64,000 bases of DNA from Candidatus Methylacidiphilales bacterium (GCA_028713655.1 JAQTNW010000004.1:48677-112676), one strand, 5' to 3'; positions 50,827 through 59,842 are shown, counted from the first letter of the stretch. The notes: generated by a model not told the origin, from the letters alone. A program made the numbers and translations.

Positions 50827-52869
50827 ATGCAATTCAAACTGAAAGCCCCGTATGTACCCGCCGGTGACCAGCCTGCGGCCATTGAAATGCTGGCCAACCG
50901 GCTGCAGGCGGGTGAAAAGCACAACGTGTTGCTGGGCGTGACCGGTTCGGGCAAGACCTATGCGGTGGCGAATGTCATTGCCCGTCTAAACCGTCCGACC
51001 CTGGTGATTTCGCACAATAAAACGCTGGCCGCCCAGCTCTACAGCGAGTTCAAACAGTTTTTTCCGGAAAATGCGGTCGAGTATTTTGTGAGTTATTTCG
51101 ATTACTACCAGCCAGAGGCCTACATTCCGCGCAGCGACACCTATATAGAAAAGGATTCGAGCATCAATGAAGAGATCGAGCGGCTGCGTCTGGCGGCAAC
51201 CAGTTCGCTTCTGACGCGAAGGGATGTGATCGTGGTGGCCAGCGTTTCCTGCATTTACGGACTGGGCTCGCCGGAAGACTACCGGAACATGGTGATTACG
51301 CTGGCTGTGGGAGAGGCATTGAGCCGGGAGGCCTTGCTTGCGAAGTTGGTGGATGTGCAGTATGAACGGAACGACATCGAACTCAGTTCCGGCGCGTTCC
51401 GCGCGCGGGGGGATGTGGTGGAACTGGTCCCGGGCTATTCGGAAGACGGATTGCGGATTGAGTTTTTTGGAGATGAAGTGGAGCGCATTTCACGTTTTGA
51501 ATTGCTGACCGGCGAGGTACTGGAATCGCTTGAGAAGGCCGTCATTTTTCCCGCCCGGCATTATGTGACCCCGCACGAAAAATTGCGGCGTGGCATCGTG
51601 GTCATCCAGGAGGAATTGGACGGGCGCATCGCGGAATTTGAGAAAGCTGGAAAATATCTGGAGGCCCAGAGGATCAAAATGCGCACCACCTATGACATCG
51701 ACATGATGCAGGAGATGGGATTTTGCAGCGGAATAGAAAATTACTCGCGCCCCCTCAGCGGGCGGCCTCCGGGGTCGCGGCCCTACACCCTCATCGACTT
51801 TTTCCCGGAGGATTTTTTGACCGTCATCGATGAGTCGCACGCCACGGTGCCGCAGATCGGCGGGATGTATGCCGGGGACCGTTCCCGCAAGACCGTGCTG
51901 GTCGAGCACGGATTCCGGTTGCCATCGGCGCTCGACAACCGGCCGCTGAACTTTGCGGAGTTTGAATCGCTGATGAAGCAGTCGATTTATGTTTCGGCCA
52001 CGCCCGGCGATTACGAGATGCAAAAAGCGGGTGCTGAAAAGGTGGAAATGGTGATCCGCCCGACGGGGCTGCTCGACCCGCAGATCAGTGTTCGACCGCT
52101 TCAGGGACAGATTGATGTGTTGATCGGGGAGGCGCGGCTCCGGGCCGAACGGCATGAGCGGACTCTTGTGACGACCTTGACCAAGCGCACGGCGGAGGAC
52201 CTGACGGACTACCTAAGGGAAGCGGGCCTGAAGGTGGAGTATATCCATTCAGAGGTGGACGCCATCGAGCGGGTGGAGATTTTGAGATCCTTGCGCGCGG
52301 GCGATTTTGACGTATTGGTGGGTATCAATTTGTTAAGGGAGGGGCTGGACCTTCCCGAGGTCTCCCTCGTGGCGATTCTGGATGCCGACAAGGAAGGCTA
52401 CCTGAGATCCGAGCGGTCGCTGATTCAGACTGCAGGCCGCGCCGCCCGGCATGTGAACGGCCAGGTGTTTCTCTTTGCCGACATCATTACGGGGTCGATG
52501 CAGAAATTGATCGACGTGACGCGCGAGCGCCGGGTCCGGCAGATTGCGTACAATCAAAAGTGCGGAATTATTCCGCGTTCGACGCAACGAGGGATTCAGG
52601 AAAGCCTGGGGTCGATTGTGCGGGGAGGCGGCAAGAAGCCCCTTGCTGGCGGGCCTGAAACCGAGGATGTGGCCATGACCCTGGCCGAGCTCGAGGAGGA
52701 AATGATTGAGGCGTCGGAAAAACTGGAATATGAACGCGCCGCCTTGCTGCGCGACCAGATCCAGGAATTGCGGGCGATGCTGTCGGGAGCCACCGCAGAG
52801 CCGGGAAACGCCGGAAGGCAGGTGAGATATAAAAAAGGCGGCCGCAAACCGGTGGGCGGAGGCAGGTGA
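50827..52869 (+). CDS. uvrB: Excinuclease ABC subunit B
   Basis: The 680-residue UvrB is the damage-verifying helicase of nucleotide excision repair. It has Walker [19 protein letters not shown] near residue 38, the beta-hairpin region [21 protein letters not shown] near 92, [20 protein letters not shown] (Walker B), [14 protein letters not shown] and a C-terminal UVR helix hairpin ([24 protein letters not shown]). ATG at 50827 gives the normal N-terminus [17 protein letters not shown]. It ends one base before the next gene. Confidence 0.97.
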   Translation: MQFKLKAPYVPAGDQPAAIEMLANRLQAGEKHNVLLGVTGSGKTYAVANVIARLNRPTLVISHNKTLAAQLYSEFKQFFPENAVEYFVSYFDYYQPEAYIPRSDTYIEKDSSINEEIERLRLAATSSLLTRRDVIVVASVSCIYGLGSPEDYRNMVITLAVGEALSREALLAKLVDVQYERNDIELSSGAFRARGDVVELVPGYSEDGLRIEFFGDEVERISRFELLTGEVLESLEKAVIFPARHYVTPHEKLRRGIVVIQEELDGRIAEFEKAGKYLEAQRIKMRTTYDIDMMQEMGFCSGIENYSRPLSGRPPGSRPYTLIDFFPEDFLTVIDESHATVPQIGGMYAGDRSRKTVLVEHGFRLPSALDNRPLNFAEFESLMKQSIYVSATPGDYEMQKAGAEKVEMVIRPTGLLDPQISVRPLQGQIDVLIGEARLRAERHERTLVTTLTKRTAEDLTDYLREAGLKVEYIHSEVDAIERVEILRSLRAGDFDVLVGINLLREGLDLPEVSLVAILDADKEGYLRSERSLIQTAGRAARHVNGQVFLFADIITGSMQKLIDVTRERRVRQIAYNQKCGIIPRSTQRGIQESLGSIVRGGGKKPLAGGPETEDVAMTLAELEEEMIEASEKLEYERAALLRDQIQELRAMLSGATAEPGNAGRQVRYKKGGRKPVGGGR

Positions 52870-52870
52870 A

Positions 52871-53524
52871 ATGGCCGGTGGTTGGTACAGGAGGAAGTTC
52901 ACCGCGCTTTTCAAGGTGGTTTCGGCCGTATGTCTTTTGAATGGCTTTGACGCCGTTGCCTGGGGTGAAACGGTTCCGGAAGTTACAACGGTTCCGGATG
53001 TGCTTGTTAAAACGCCGTCGGATGAAAATTTCCGCCTCAAGCGTGCGACAACCGGGTTGAGATCGATTCTTTATTTTTACCGCGGGTATTGGTGTCCCTA
53101 TGGCATGAGCCAGTTGAAGGAACTCCGCAACAGCGAGGGCGTGCTTGAATCGTTGGGCTTCCAGATATTTGCCATGTCGCCGGACCGCCCGGCGCGGGTC
53201 CAGGAGACGGCGGCGGACCTTGGGGCGGGGTTTGTGCTGTTAAGCGACAACAAAATGACTGCCGCCCGGGCGTTTGGAATCGCGCATCGGGTCAGTGGTA
53301 CGGAATGGCAGCAATTGAAACGATACGGCATCGATTTGGAATTCATCAGCGATGAAGCGCATCATGAATTGCCGCAGCCGGCCTTTTATTTTGTGGGTCG
53401 GGACGGGAAGATACAGGACCGGTTCCTGCCGGAGCGAATTTCCAGCCGTTTATCCGGGGACGATGTGATACAGCGGGCCAAGCGGCTGCTGGACCTTGAA
53501 AATATCAGCCCGAGCGGGAATTGA
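52871..53524 (+). CDS. Secreted AhpC/TSA-like peroxiredoxin
   Basis: The 217-residue protein has a signal peptide (about residues 1-32, ending AVAWG). A thioredoxin-fold domain follows with FYRGYWCPYGMSQLKEL near residue 74, MSPDRPARVQETA and a C-terminal FYFVGRDGKIQDRF. The peroxidatic Cys is present, but the usual second Cys of a CPYC-type site is Gly (CPYG). It starts one base after uvrB, so the genes are co-transcribed. Confidence 0.8.
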   Translation: MAGGWYRRKFTALFKVVSAVCLLNGFDAVAWGETVPEVTTVPDVLVKTPSDENFRLKRATTGLRSILYFYRGYWCPYGMSQLKELRNSEGVLESLGFQIFAMSPDRPARVQETAADLGAGFVLLSDNKMTAARAFGIAHRVSGTEWQQLKRYGIDLEFISDEAHHELPQPAFYFVGRDGKIQDRFLPERISSRLSGDDVIQRAKRLLDLENISPSGN

Positions 53525-53714
53525 AGGGAGCGCGCGGCGTGAATTTTGAGTGGCGCGGGTGGAGGTAAAATGCCTTTGTTAATTAGGTTGCAATTGTGCT
53601 TTTGCCTTCTATTTTTTTTCAAAAGATCAAATGACCGATGGAAAGCTTATCAAACTCAATTCCGGGGCTTTAAAGAGTTGAAGGCCGGAAGCAACCCTTA
53701 ACATACGATTCAGA

Positions 53715-54500
53715 ATGACATCCAGAACCCTATCCAAATTCATTAAAGCCGGCGGCCTGCTGCTGGGTTATTTCAGCATGCTCAGCCAGCTATCGGCCCA
53801 GGACGCAGCCAAGCCCGAGGCGAAAAATGTGACTTTTGTTGACATTTTCTTCAAACCCTCAGCCGAGGCAGTGGTGTTGTGGATTCTGTTGATCGCTTCA
53901 GTGATCATGATTTCCTTTATTATTGAGTTGTTCATCCGCCTTCGCGGCAAGGCGTTGGCGCCGCCCGCTGTTACGGCGCTCCTGAGGGATGCGATTACCG
54001 TTCACAATTATCAGATGGCTTATGATGTCTGCCAGGCCAACCCCTGTTTCCTGACGCGCGTCCTCGGGCCGGCGCTGGAAGTCATCGGTTTGGGCAAGCA
54101 TGCGGTTGAGGAGGCTCTGAATGAAAATTTTGCGAAGTTTTCCGTGCGCTTGAAGTCGCGAAACAACTACCTTTCGACCATCGGGGTGGTGGCGCCGATG
54201 ATCGGGTTGTCCGGCACTGTGTTGGGTATGATGAGCGCTTTTGCCGTTTTGGGACAGTCTGGTGTGGCAAACATGACGGGGTTGTCCACCGCCATTTCCG
54301 AGGTGTTGATCGCCACGGCCACAGGTTTGATGGTGGCCATCCCGGCGTTCATTTTCTTCTATTATTTCAAAAATGCGTCCACTTCGGCTTTCACGGATGT
54401 GCATACGGAATTGAAGGCGCTGCTTCGCAATGTGCCGTATGCCCAGTTGGCAGGCTTCCAGATTGCAACAGCCGCAGGCCCGGGCGAAGGCAATGTTTGA
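53715..54500 (+). CDS. exbB: MotA/TolQ/ExbB-family proton channel protein
   Basis: The 261-residue protein begins with a signal-like helix (residues 10-28) and a short extracytoplasmic segment. Three membrane helices follow (53-73, 150-175 and 193-215), with the TolQ/ExbB core YLSTIGVVAPMIGLSGTVLGMMSAF and STAISEVLIATATGLMVAIP. It forms a proton-driven motor with the two ExbD-like proteins downstream. Whether it energises TonB-type uptake or Tol-type envelope work is open, since no TonB or TolA gene is in the window. Confidence 0.9.
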   Translation: MTSRTLSKFIKAGGLLLGYFSMLSQLSAQDAAKPEAKNVTFVDIFFKPSAEAVVLWILLIASVIMISFIIELFIRLRGKALAPPAVTALLRDAITVHNYQMAYDVCQANPCFLTRVLGPALEVIGLGKHAVEEALNENFAKFSVRLKSRNNYLSTIGVVAPMIGLSGTVLGMMSAFAVLGQSGVANMTGLSTAISEVLIATATGLMVAIPAFIFFYYFKNASTSAFTDVHTELKALLRNVPYAQLAGFQIATAAGPGEGNV

Positions 54501-54546
54501 GTGGCCTAACAGTCAACCCCGGCCTTGAACCTGTAATTTCATCCGA

Positions 54547-55047
54547 ATGAGCGACGCAGATCCAGCCTTCATGCAGAGTGACGCACTGCCGGGACCGCCC
54601 GCCGGTTTGGAGGAAAGCGTGGAGATGGAATTCCAGGTGGCGCCCATGGTCGATGTGCTGCTTGTGCTGTTGCTGTTTTTTATGGCGACGACAACGACGG
54701 AGGTGATCACCCAGACGGCGAATTTGGAGTTGCCCAAAGCCACGGATTCTCAAAAGAAAGAGGAAGGCGCCGGCAAGCTCATCATCAATGTCGAGCGTTT
54801 GAATTTCAAAATCAAGGTCAACGACCGGTATTACGACGATGCTGATTCCATCATTCCGTTGATCAAATCCGCCGCGCAGAATGCGGTCGCCGGTTCGGCC
54901 CCGGGGAAGGGGTTTCGCGTGATCATTCGCGCGGACAAGGACACGGCATACGAACGGGTGAGCGGAATTATGAAGGCCTGTGCGCAGGCCGGGGTGCTGG
55001 ATGTGATCTTTGCGGCGGACGAGAGTCCGGATAAAAACACGAAATAA
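54547..55047 (+). CDS. exbD: ExbD/TolR-family protein (first copy)
   Basis: The 166-residue protein has a short N-terminus, then the single membrane helix with the proton-carrying Asp in FQVAPMVDVLLVLLLFFMATT (residues 36-56). A periplasmic domain follows, ending in VIIRADKDTAYERVSGIMKACAQAG. It partners the MotA/TolQ/ExbB-type protein upstream. A second ExbD-like gene follows 17 bases after its stop. Confidence 0.92.
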   Translation: MSDADPAFMQSDALPGPPAGLEESVEMEFQVAPMVDVLLVLLLFFMATTTTEVITQTANLELPKATDSQKKEEGAGKLIINVERLNFKIKVNDRYYDDADSIIPLIKSAAQNAVAGSAPGKGFRVIIRADKDTAYERVSGIMKACAQAGVLDVIFAADESPDKNTK

Positions 55048-55064
55048 CCAGGGAGATTTCACAA

Positions 55065-55502
55065 ATGGCAGGTGGCGGATCAGAAGAAGGGGAATTTGGG
55101 TTGCAGATTGCGCCCATGCTGGACGTGATGTTTGTACTTCTGCTCTTTTTCATGGTGGGAGCCGGAGCCAATGCGTCGAAGGAAGGCGAACTGGGCATCA
55201 AGGTACCGGGCCAGGCTGCACCGAGCAATCCCGTGCCACAGGAACAACCGATTGTTTTGTCGGTCGATGCCGAGGACAACGTCCGTTTCAATGATCAGCC
55301 TATGGGAGAGCCGGGTGACGCCAAGTTGGAGAAACTGCGGGCCAAGCTGAAGGAGGTCACGAGTACTTTTGGCGAACAACCCGTGATTATTTCACCGGAC
55401 GGCCAGACCAAACATTCCCGGCTTATACAGGTTCTGGATGCTTGTTCCTATGCAAAGGTGAAAAAGCTTTCGTTCCGCTATGTCGCCCCCACCAAGAAGT
55501 AG
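55065..55502 (+). CDS. exbD: ExbD/TolR-family protein (second copy)
   Basis: The 145-residue protein has the membrane helix with Asp in LQIAPMLDVMFVLLLFFMVG (residues 11-30) and a periplasmic domain ending PVIISPDGQTKHSRLIQVLDACSYA. It differs from the first copy in its periplasmic part, so the two may form a heteromeric plug or couple to different partners. Confidence 0.92.
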   Translation: MAGGGSEEGEFGLQIAPMLDVMFVLLLFFMVGAGANASKEGELGIKVPGQAAPSNPVPQEQPIVLSVDAEDNVRFNDQPMGEPGDAKLEKLRAKLKEVTSTFGEQPVIISPDGQTKHSRLIQVLDACSYAKVKKLSFRYVAPTKK

Positions 55503-55584
55503 GGGCGGGTGGCGTCGGTTTCTGTGGGCTGGGCAAATCCAAGCATCGTAAATAACCCATCCGTTTCTTAACCTAAATTTTTGT

Positions 55585-57465
55585 ATGTCTAACGGGATGA
55601 AACGGCAAGGTGCGGCCGCTGCGCTTATCGCGGTACTGGGTATCGTCTATGGAGATATTGGCACCAGCCCGTTGTATGCGTTCCGGGAATGTTTCGAGGG
55701 CGCCCATCACATCGACATATCCGCCGAGTCCATCATCGGGGTGCTGTCGCTGATATTTTGGGCCTTGATCTTCATCATCTCGATCAAATACCTGGCGTTT
55801 ATTTTGCGGGCCGACAACAAGCATGAGGGCGGGATTCTGGCTTTGATGGCCTTGTTGGGCGAAAAGCTCGAAGGCAGGAAACAGTTGGCCGCATCCCTCC
55901 TGGTCCTGGCCATTTTCGGCGCCTGTCTTTTGTATGCGGATGCGTTGATCACGCCGGCCATATCAATTCTGAGTGCGGTGGAGGGTTTGAAGGAAATCAA
56001 CCCATCCTTTGCCCCATGGGTGATTCCGGTGTCGCTGGTGATACTTGTTCTGCTCTTCGCCTGCCAGAAGCATGGCACCAGCAAGATCGGCGCCTTCTTT
56101 GGCCCGGTGATGCTCGTCTGGTTCGCCGTGCTTGGAGTGCTCGGAGTCGTCCATATTTGGAGCGAACCGCAGGTGTTGCAGGCGTTGAATCCCTGGGCGG
56201 GCTTTCGTTTTTTGCTTAAGCATGGATGGATGAGTTTCGGGGTGCTGGGTTCGCTTTTCCTTGTGGTCACGGGAGGCGAAGCGCTCTATGCCGACATGGG
56301 CCACTTCAATGCCAAGGTGATCCGCGAAGGATGGTTTTGGATTGTGCTGCCCGGCCTTGTGCTGAACTATTTCGGACAGGGAGCCTTGCTGCTGCACGAT
56401 CCCTCGGCACTGGATCAGATTTTCTTTTTGCTGGCGCCAAAATGGGCGTTGACTCCGCTGGTGATCCTGGCCACTGCGGCCACGATCATCGCATCCCAGG
56501 CCATCATCACCGGCACCTATTCCCTCACAAGCCAGGCGGTCCAGCTTGGCTACAGCCCGCGCCTGGCGATTCTGCAGACTTCCTCCGAATCCATCGGACA
56601 AATTTATATTCCCCTGGTCAACTGGGTTCTCATGCTGGGTTGTTTGGGCCTTGTCGTCGCTTTCAAGGAATCGACAGCGCTGGGCGACGCCTACGGCCTG
56701 GCGGTTTCAGGAACCATGATGGTCACCACCGTGCTCTTTTTCTTTGTCACCCGCATGATCTGGCGCTGGCCTCTCTGGCTTGCCCTGGGCCTGACCGGGG
56801 CTTTCCTGATCCCGGATATTACATTTTTCCTGTCCAATACCCTGAAAATAGCAACCGGCGGCTGGTTCCCGCTGTTGGTGGGCGCCGTGTTGTTTGGCAT
56901 CATGATCACCTGGCACCGGGGTCGGGAACTCCTGCGCCGAATGTTGAGCGACGGAATGATCGGCAGCGCGGATTTCATCCGCGACATCCGCAGCAGCCGC
57001 CCGCACCGTGTTTCGGGAACGGCTGTCTTTTTCTCGTCGAATCCGGGGACGGTGCCGCGTTCGTTGCTCCATAATTACAAGCATAACAAGGTTCTGCATA
57101 AAACAAACGTGTTCCTCACGGTAGTGACCGAAACCGTTCCGTATGTCCAGGGGGAAAGGGCCGAGGTCAGGGAACTGGGAGAAAGCTTTTATCAAATCAC
57201 CCTGCATTACGGGTTCCGCGAAAATCCGAACGTTCCCGAGGCTCTCCAGCCGATTGAATGCAAGCAGCTTTCCTTTGCGCCCATGAAGACCACGTATTTT
57301 CTGTCGCGCCAGACATTGATCGCCTCCAGCGCGGGACGCTCGCGGCTGCCGTTTTGGCAGAAGCCCCTGTTTGTCTTCATGTTCCGCAACGCGCTGGACC
57401 CGGCGAAATTCTTCAAGATTCCCGCCAACCGTGTTGTCGAGTTGGGCGAGCAGATGACGATTTAG
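55585..57465 (+). CDS. kup: Kup-family potassium uptake protein
   Basis: The 626-residue K+/H+ symporter has the signature GIVYGDIGTSPLYAFRECF at residues 19-37, an ADNKHEGGILALMAL segment near 76, GGEALYADMGHFNAKVI near 230 and about twelve membrane segments, ending in a cytoplasmic domain of about 180 residues. It completes an ion-related set with the TMEM175-like channel at 2079. Its TAG stop forms the first three bases of repeat copy C. Confidence 0.95.
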   Translation: MSNGMKRQGAAAALIAVLGIVYGDIGTSPLYAFRECFEGAHHIDISAESIIGVLSLIFWALIFIISIKYLAFILRADNKHEGGILALMALLGEKLEGRKQLAASLLVLAIFGACLLYADALITPAISILSAVEGLKEINPSFAPWVIPVSLVILVLLFACQKHGTSKIGAFFGPVMLVWFAVLGVLGVVHIWSEPQVLQALNPWAGFRFLLKHGWMSFGVLGSLFLVVTGGEALYADMGHFNAKVIREGWFWIVLPGLVLNYFGQGALLLHDPSALDQIFFLLAPKWALTPLVILATAATIIASQAIITGTYSLTSQAVQLGYSPRLAILQTSSESIGQIYIPLVNWVLMLGCLGLVVAFKESTALGDAYGLAVSGTMMVTTVLFFFVTRMIWRWPLWLALGLTGAFLIPDITFFLSNTLKIATGGWFPLLVGAVLFGIMITWHRGRELLRRMLSDGMIGSADFIRDIRSSRPHRVSGTAVFFSSNPGTVPRSLLHNYKHNKVLHKTNVFLTVVTETVPYVQGERAEVRELGESFYQITLHYGFRENPNVPEALQPIECKQLSFAPMKTTYFLSRQTLIASSAGRSRLPFWQKPLFVFMFRNALDPAKFFKIPANRVVELGEQMTI

Positions 57466-57647
57466 CCTGCATATTTCATGCTCATTTCAATTGTCAGCCT
57501 GTTAGCGCCGGGACGTAACAACGGAAAGATACGTACTGGGCATATGCAGGCTATGTAACCCGGATGTTCCTGCATCCCTGTTCCTGCCAGACTTTGGAGC
57601 AGGACACTTTGCTGAGGTTTTCAGAAGCGTGTGAAACATCAGGGTTA
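57463..57647. repeat. Composite hairpin repeat, copy C (two-hairpin form)
   Basis: Hairpin 1 is TAGCCTGCATAT (57463-57474) with ATATGCAGGCTA (57542-57553), 91 bases and a perfect 12-bp stem. Hairpin 3 follows after two bases: TAACCCGGATGT (57556-57567) with ACATCAGGGTTA (57636-57647), 92 bases. Hairpin 2 is absent. The first three bases are the kup stop codon. Relative to copy B, position 3 of hairpin 1 is G:C instead of A:T on both arms. Confidence 0.9.
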
Positions 57648-57670
57648 GGGTGATTGGAAATGCGGGTCCT

Positions 57671-57701
57671 CACGCAGAGACGCGGAGCCGCAGAGGAACA
57701 C
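57671..57701. repeat. Purine-rich phrase (CGCAGAG family)
   Basis: CACGCAGAGACGCGGAGCCG, then CAGAGGAACAC, lies between repeat copy C and the toxin gene. It shares words with the phrase at 47697-47728. No coding role is apparent in the 320 bases between kup and the toxin gene. Confidence 0.45.
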
Positions 57702-57788
57702 ATTTTTGCCCCCGAAACACATCAGAACAGGTGGATGAACACGAATAACGCTCATGAAAAGATGGCAAGGGCACTGTGTCATTCTGAT

Positions 57789-58052
57789 CTATTCATAGTG
57801 CGTCCACAGGCGAAGGACTTTGACGATGCGGTCTTCCTTAATAACCTGATAGACCAATCGGTGTTGAATATTGATTCGTCGTGAATAGGCGCCGGAAAGG
57901 TCCCCGATCAGTTTCTCGTAGGGAGGGGGATTTTGGAATGGATTGTCTGAAATTATATCCAGAAGCGTCTGTGCTTTGTGTTTCAAACCTGTGTTTGCAA
58001 GCTTCCTTGCATCTTTCTGCGCCTGTTTGGTGAAAACCAAGCGGTAACTCAC
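57789..58052 (-). CDS. yoeB: Txe/YoeB-family toxin (mRNA interferase)
   Basis: The 87-residue protein matches YoeB across its length: FTKQAQKDARKL near residue 7, PPPYEKLIGDLSGAYSRRINIQHRLVYQV near 47-75 with the catalytic Glu, Arg and conserved SRRI, and a C-terminal LWTHYE with His-Tyr. YoeB cleaves mRNA in the ribosome A site. It overlaps the upstream antitoxin by 4 bases. Confidence 0.9.
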   Translation of the reverse strand: MSYRLVFTKQAQKDARKLANTGLKHKAQTLLDIISDNPFQNPPPYEKLIGDLSGAYSRRINIQHRLVYQVIKEDRIVKVLRLWTHYE

Positions 58053-58291
58053 CAGTCAAGCTCCTTGGCGCACTCCGATATAGGTGTGGCAAGGCCTGCC
58101 CGAATAGATTTGCGCATCCCAGGAATGGAGATCAAATACAGACTTTCTTGAATGGCGCGCCAGTCCTCTTCTGAGACGAGAACAGCATTGCTGCGTTTGC
58201 CTGTTATCTGGATGGGCTCGTGCGAGTCTGCGGCCTCATCAAGTAGCTTGTAAATGATGGTGCGGGCTGTCGTGGCTGTAACCGTCTGCAT
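58049..58291 (-). CDS. yefM: Phd/YefM-family antitoxin
   Basis: The 80-residue protein has the Phd/YefM fold: TATTARTIIYKLLDEAADSHEPIQITGKRSNAVLVSEEDWRAI, followed by a toxin-binding C-terminal tail ending CAKELDW. It pairs with the downstream YoeB-type toxin, and the complex usually represses its own promoter just upstream. Confidence 0.9.
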   Translation of the reverse strand: MQTVTATTARTIIYKLLDEAADSHEPIQITGKRSNAVLVSEEDWRAIQESLYLISIPGMRKSIRAGLATPISECAKELDW

Positions 58292-58380
58292 AATGTAAGC
58301 GTGCGCAATAGCGTGCGTGCAGTCAAGGAAGATTTTTTTGCAGATACAATCCTGTTCTTCTGATCTGTATGCCTGGGTGT

Positions 58381-59196
58381 TCAGTTGGGTTTAGAGATTG
58401 GCATGGACTTTTTAGATTCCTGCCGATCCCGTTCGATGATGGACATTACCAGTTCTTTGCTTGGTGCGCAGGCTGTGTGAAAGACTTTGAAAGAAAGCCA
58501 CGGCATATTGAATCCCGTGTTCAGGCCGATCAAGTTTCCATTGGGTGATAAAACAGCCCCACCACTATCCCCAGGTTGCGTTGGGAGGTTTGTTGAAATT
58601 ACTGAGATACCTTCGTCAGCGCCGACTTTTGACTGGTTCAGTATCTGGCCTGCAAGCACAATCAGCCTGCCGTTTGGGCCCAGCTCACTGGCAAGTGCAT
58701 AAACTTGTTTTTGGTCTGACTTTAAGGGTTCCAATCGCAGAGGATTGTCGATGTGATTCTCGATATGAAGAATTGCGAATTCCGCTCCGGGTTCGCCGAA
58801 TGATTTTTTATAAACCACGCGGGCGCGCGCCGTTGCCAGCTTCCCCTCCATCCAGCCGAGGACGCCGCAGTGCGGTTTTGCAGCGTGGGCTGCGGTAATG
58901 AGGTAACCATCTTGCGTAATCCCCGTTGCCAGACCGAGAAGGCAATCCGGACTTTCAATTTTCCAGATGCAGTGGCTGCCATTGATGGAGAAGTTAATGT
59001 GCATAGGAGAGTCGCTCGCAAACAAAAAGAATCCGCCATGTTCGATGTTTGGGAACTGTGTGCTGAACTCTTTGGCTCCACGTCTTGAAGAATCGTCCCG
59101 TTCCTGTTTGGGGGGTTGGCCGAGCGGTGCGCAACCAGCCAGTAGGAGTGCTTAAAGCAGCGTGATAGAGCGGTATTGTTCAGTTTTTTTCTTCAT
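58381..59196 (-). pseudogene. Trypsin-like serine protease lipoprotein with an in-frame stop in its signal peptide
   Basis: Reading from ATG at 59196 gives MKKKTEQYRSITLL, then TAA (59152-59154), then ALLLAGCAPLGQPP in the same frame. This is a textbook lipoprotein signal with lipobox LAGC at residues 19-22, broken by one codon. The frame then stays open to 58381. The protease domain shows LITAAHA (His), a charge-relay Glu where Asp is usual (AEFAILHI) and PGDSGGAV (Ser). Only a shorter internal start (TTG at 59025 or ATG at 59004) would give an intact but unexported domain. It overlaps the upstream gene by 17 bases. Confidence 0.75.
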
Positions 59197-59524
59197 GTAA
59201 ATTGGCCATAACCACATCAAAAATCGAGTTCACCAAATCGGCAGACGAGCCGATCTGTTCTTGGAGCTGGGGATTCGGCAGGAGGATGGGGTGAAGAATT
59301 TCGGAAATGCGGGGTTTCAGCAAGTCTGGATCCCGAGTGAGCAATAATTCCCGATCCAGTTGGCAAAGCACTGGATCGTGCAGCAGGGCGGAAATTTTAA
59401 ATAGAAAATGGGAACGCTCTTGTTTTGAAGCGATCCGAATTTTGTAGGCGTCGATAAGGTCCGAGCACCCAACAGGCAATGATGCCCGTGATGCAGGCAG
59501 ATTGGGTTCCGGGATCCGATTCAT
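59180..59524 (-). CDS. Hypothetical protein upstream of the serine protease
   Basis: The 114-residue, mostly helical protein (…FLFKISALLHDPVLCQLDRELLLTRDPDLLKPRISEILHPIL…) has no domain I recognise and no signal peptide. Its end overlaps the ATG of the protease reading frame by 17 bases, so the two were probably co-expressed. Confidence 0.55.
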   Translation of the reverse strand: MNRIPEPNLPASRASLPVGCSDLIDAYKIRIASKQERSHFLFKISALLHDPVLCQLDRELLLTRDPDLLKPRISEILHPILLPNPQLQEQIGSSADLVNSIFDVVMANLHEEKN

Positions 59525-59661
59525 TCAGGCAGGGTTATGATTGATGAATGTTAGAGCAAGAGCGAGTCAAAAGTGTGACGACATGGCGCTCGCCCCACCA
59601 CTCGGTTTGCGCGCCTATCAGTACAATCTGCGGTTAAAAATATGCAGCCTTTCAAGCTCCT

Positions 59662-59676
59662 TGGCATGCTTGTTGC
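59662..59676 (+). promoter_or_regulatory. Sigma-54-like promoter before the glutaminase gene
   Basis: TGGCATG-CTTG-TTGC matches the sigma-54 consensus TGGCACG-N4-TTGC at all but one position, including GG and GC at correct spacing. It would give a leader of about 155 bases. A 10-bp perfect palindrome TGTGCGCACA lies downstream at 59721-59730. The rest of the 318-base gap (59525-59842) holds no convincing gene. Confidence 0.45.
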
Positions 59677-59842
59677 TTCAAAAGTCGCCTTATGTCCAAA
59701 CTATTACGTTTTCGAGGTTTTGTGCGCACAGTGTCCGTTGTTGCAGGCTTTACAGCCGCCGAGAGTGGGCTTGTTCCATACGTTGGGATGACCACTAGTT
59801 GCAGAAAACTGAACGGCAAATAAATGGAAGGTTCGCTAAAAA

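Noticed and set aside
59541..59798. 85-codon ORF before the glutaminase gene
   Set aside because: It spans the sigma-54-like promoter, has no ribosome binding site and no recognisable family.
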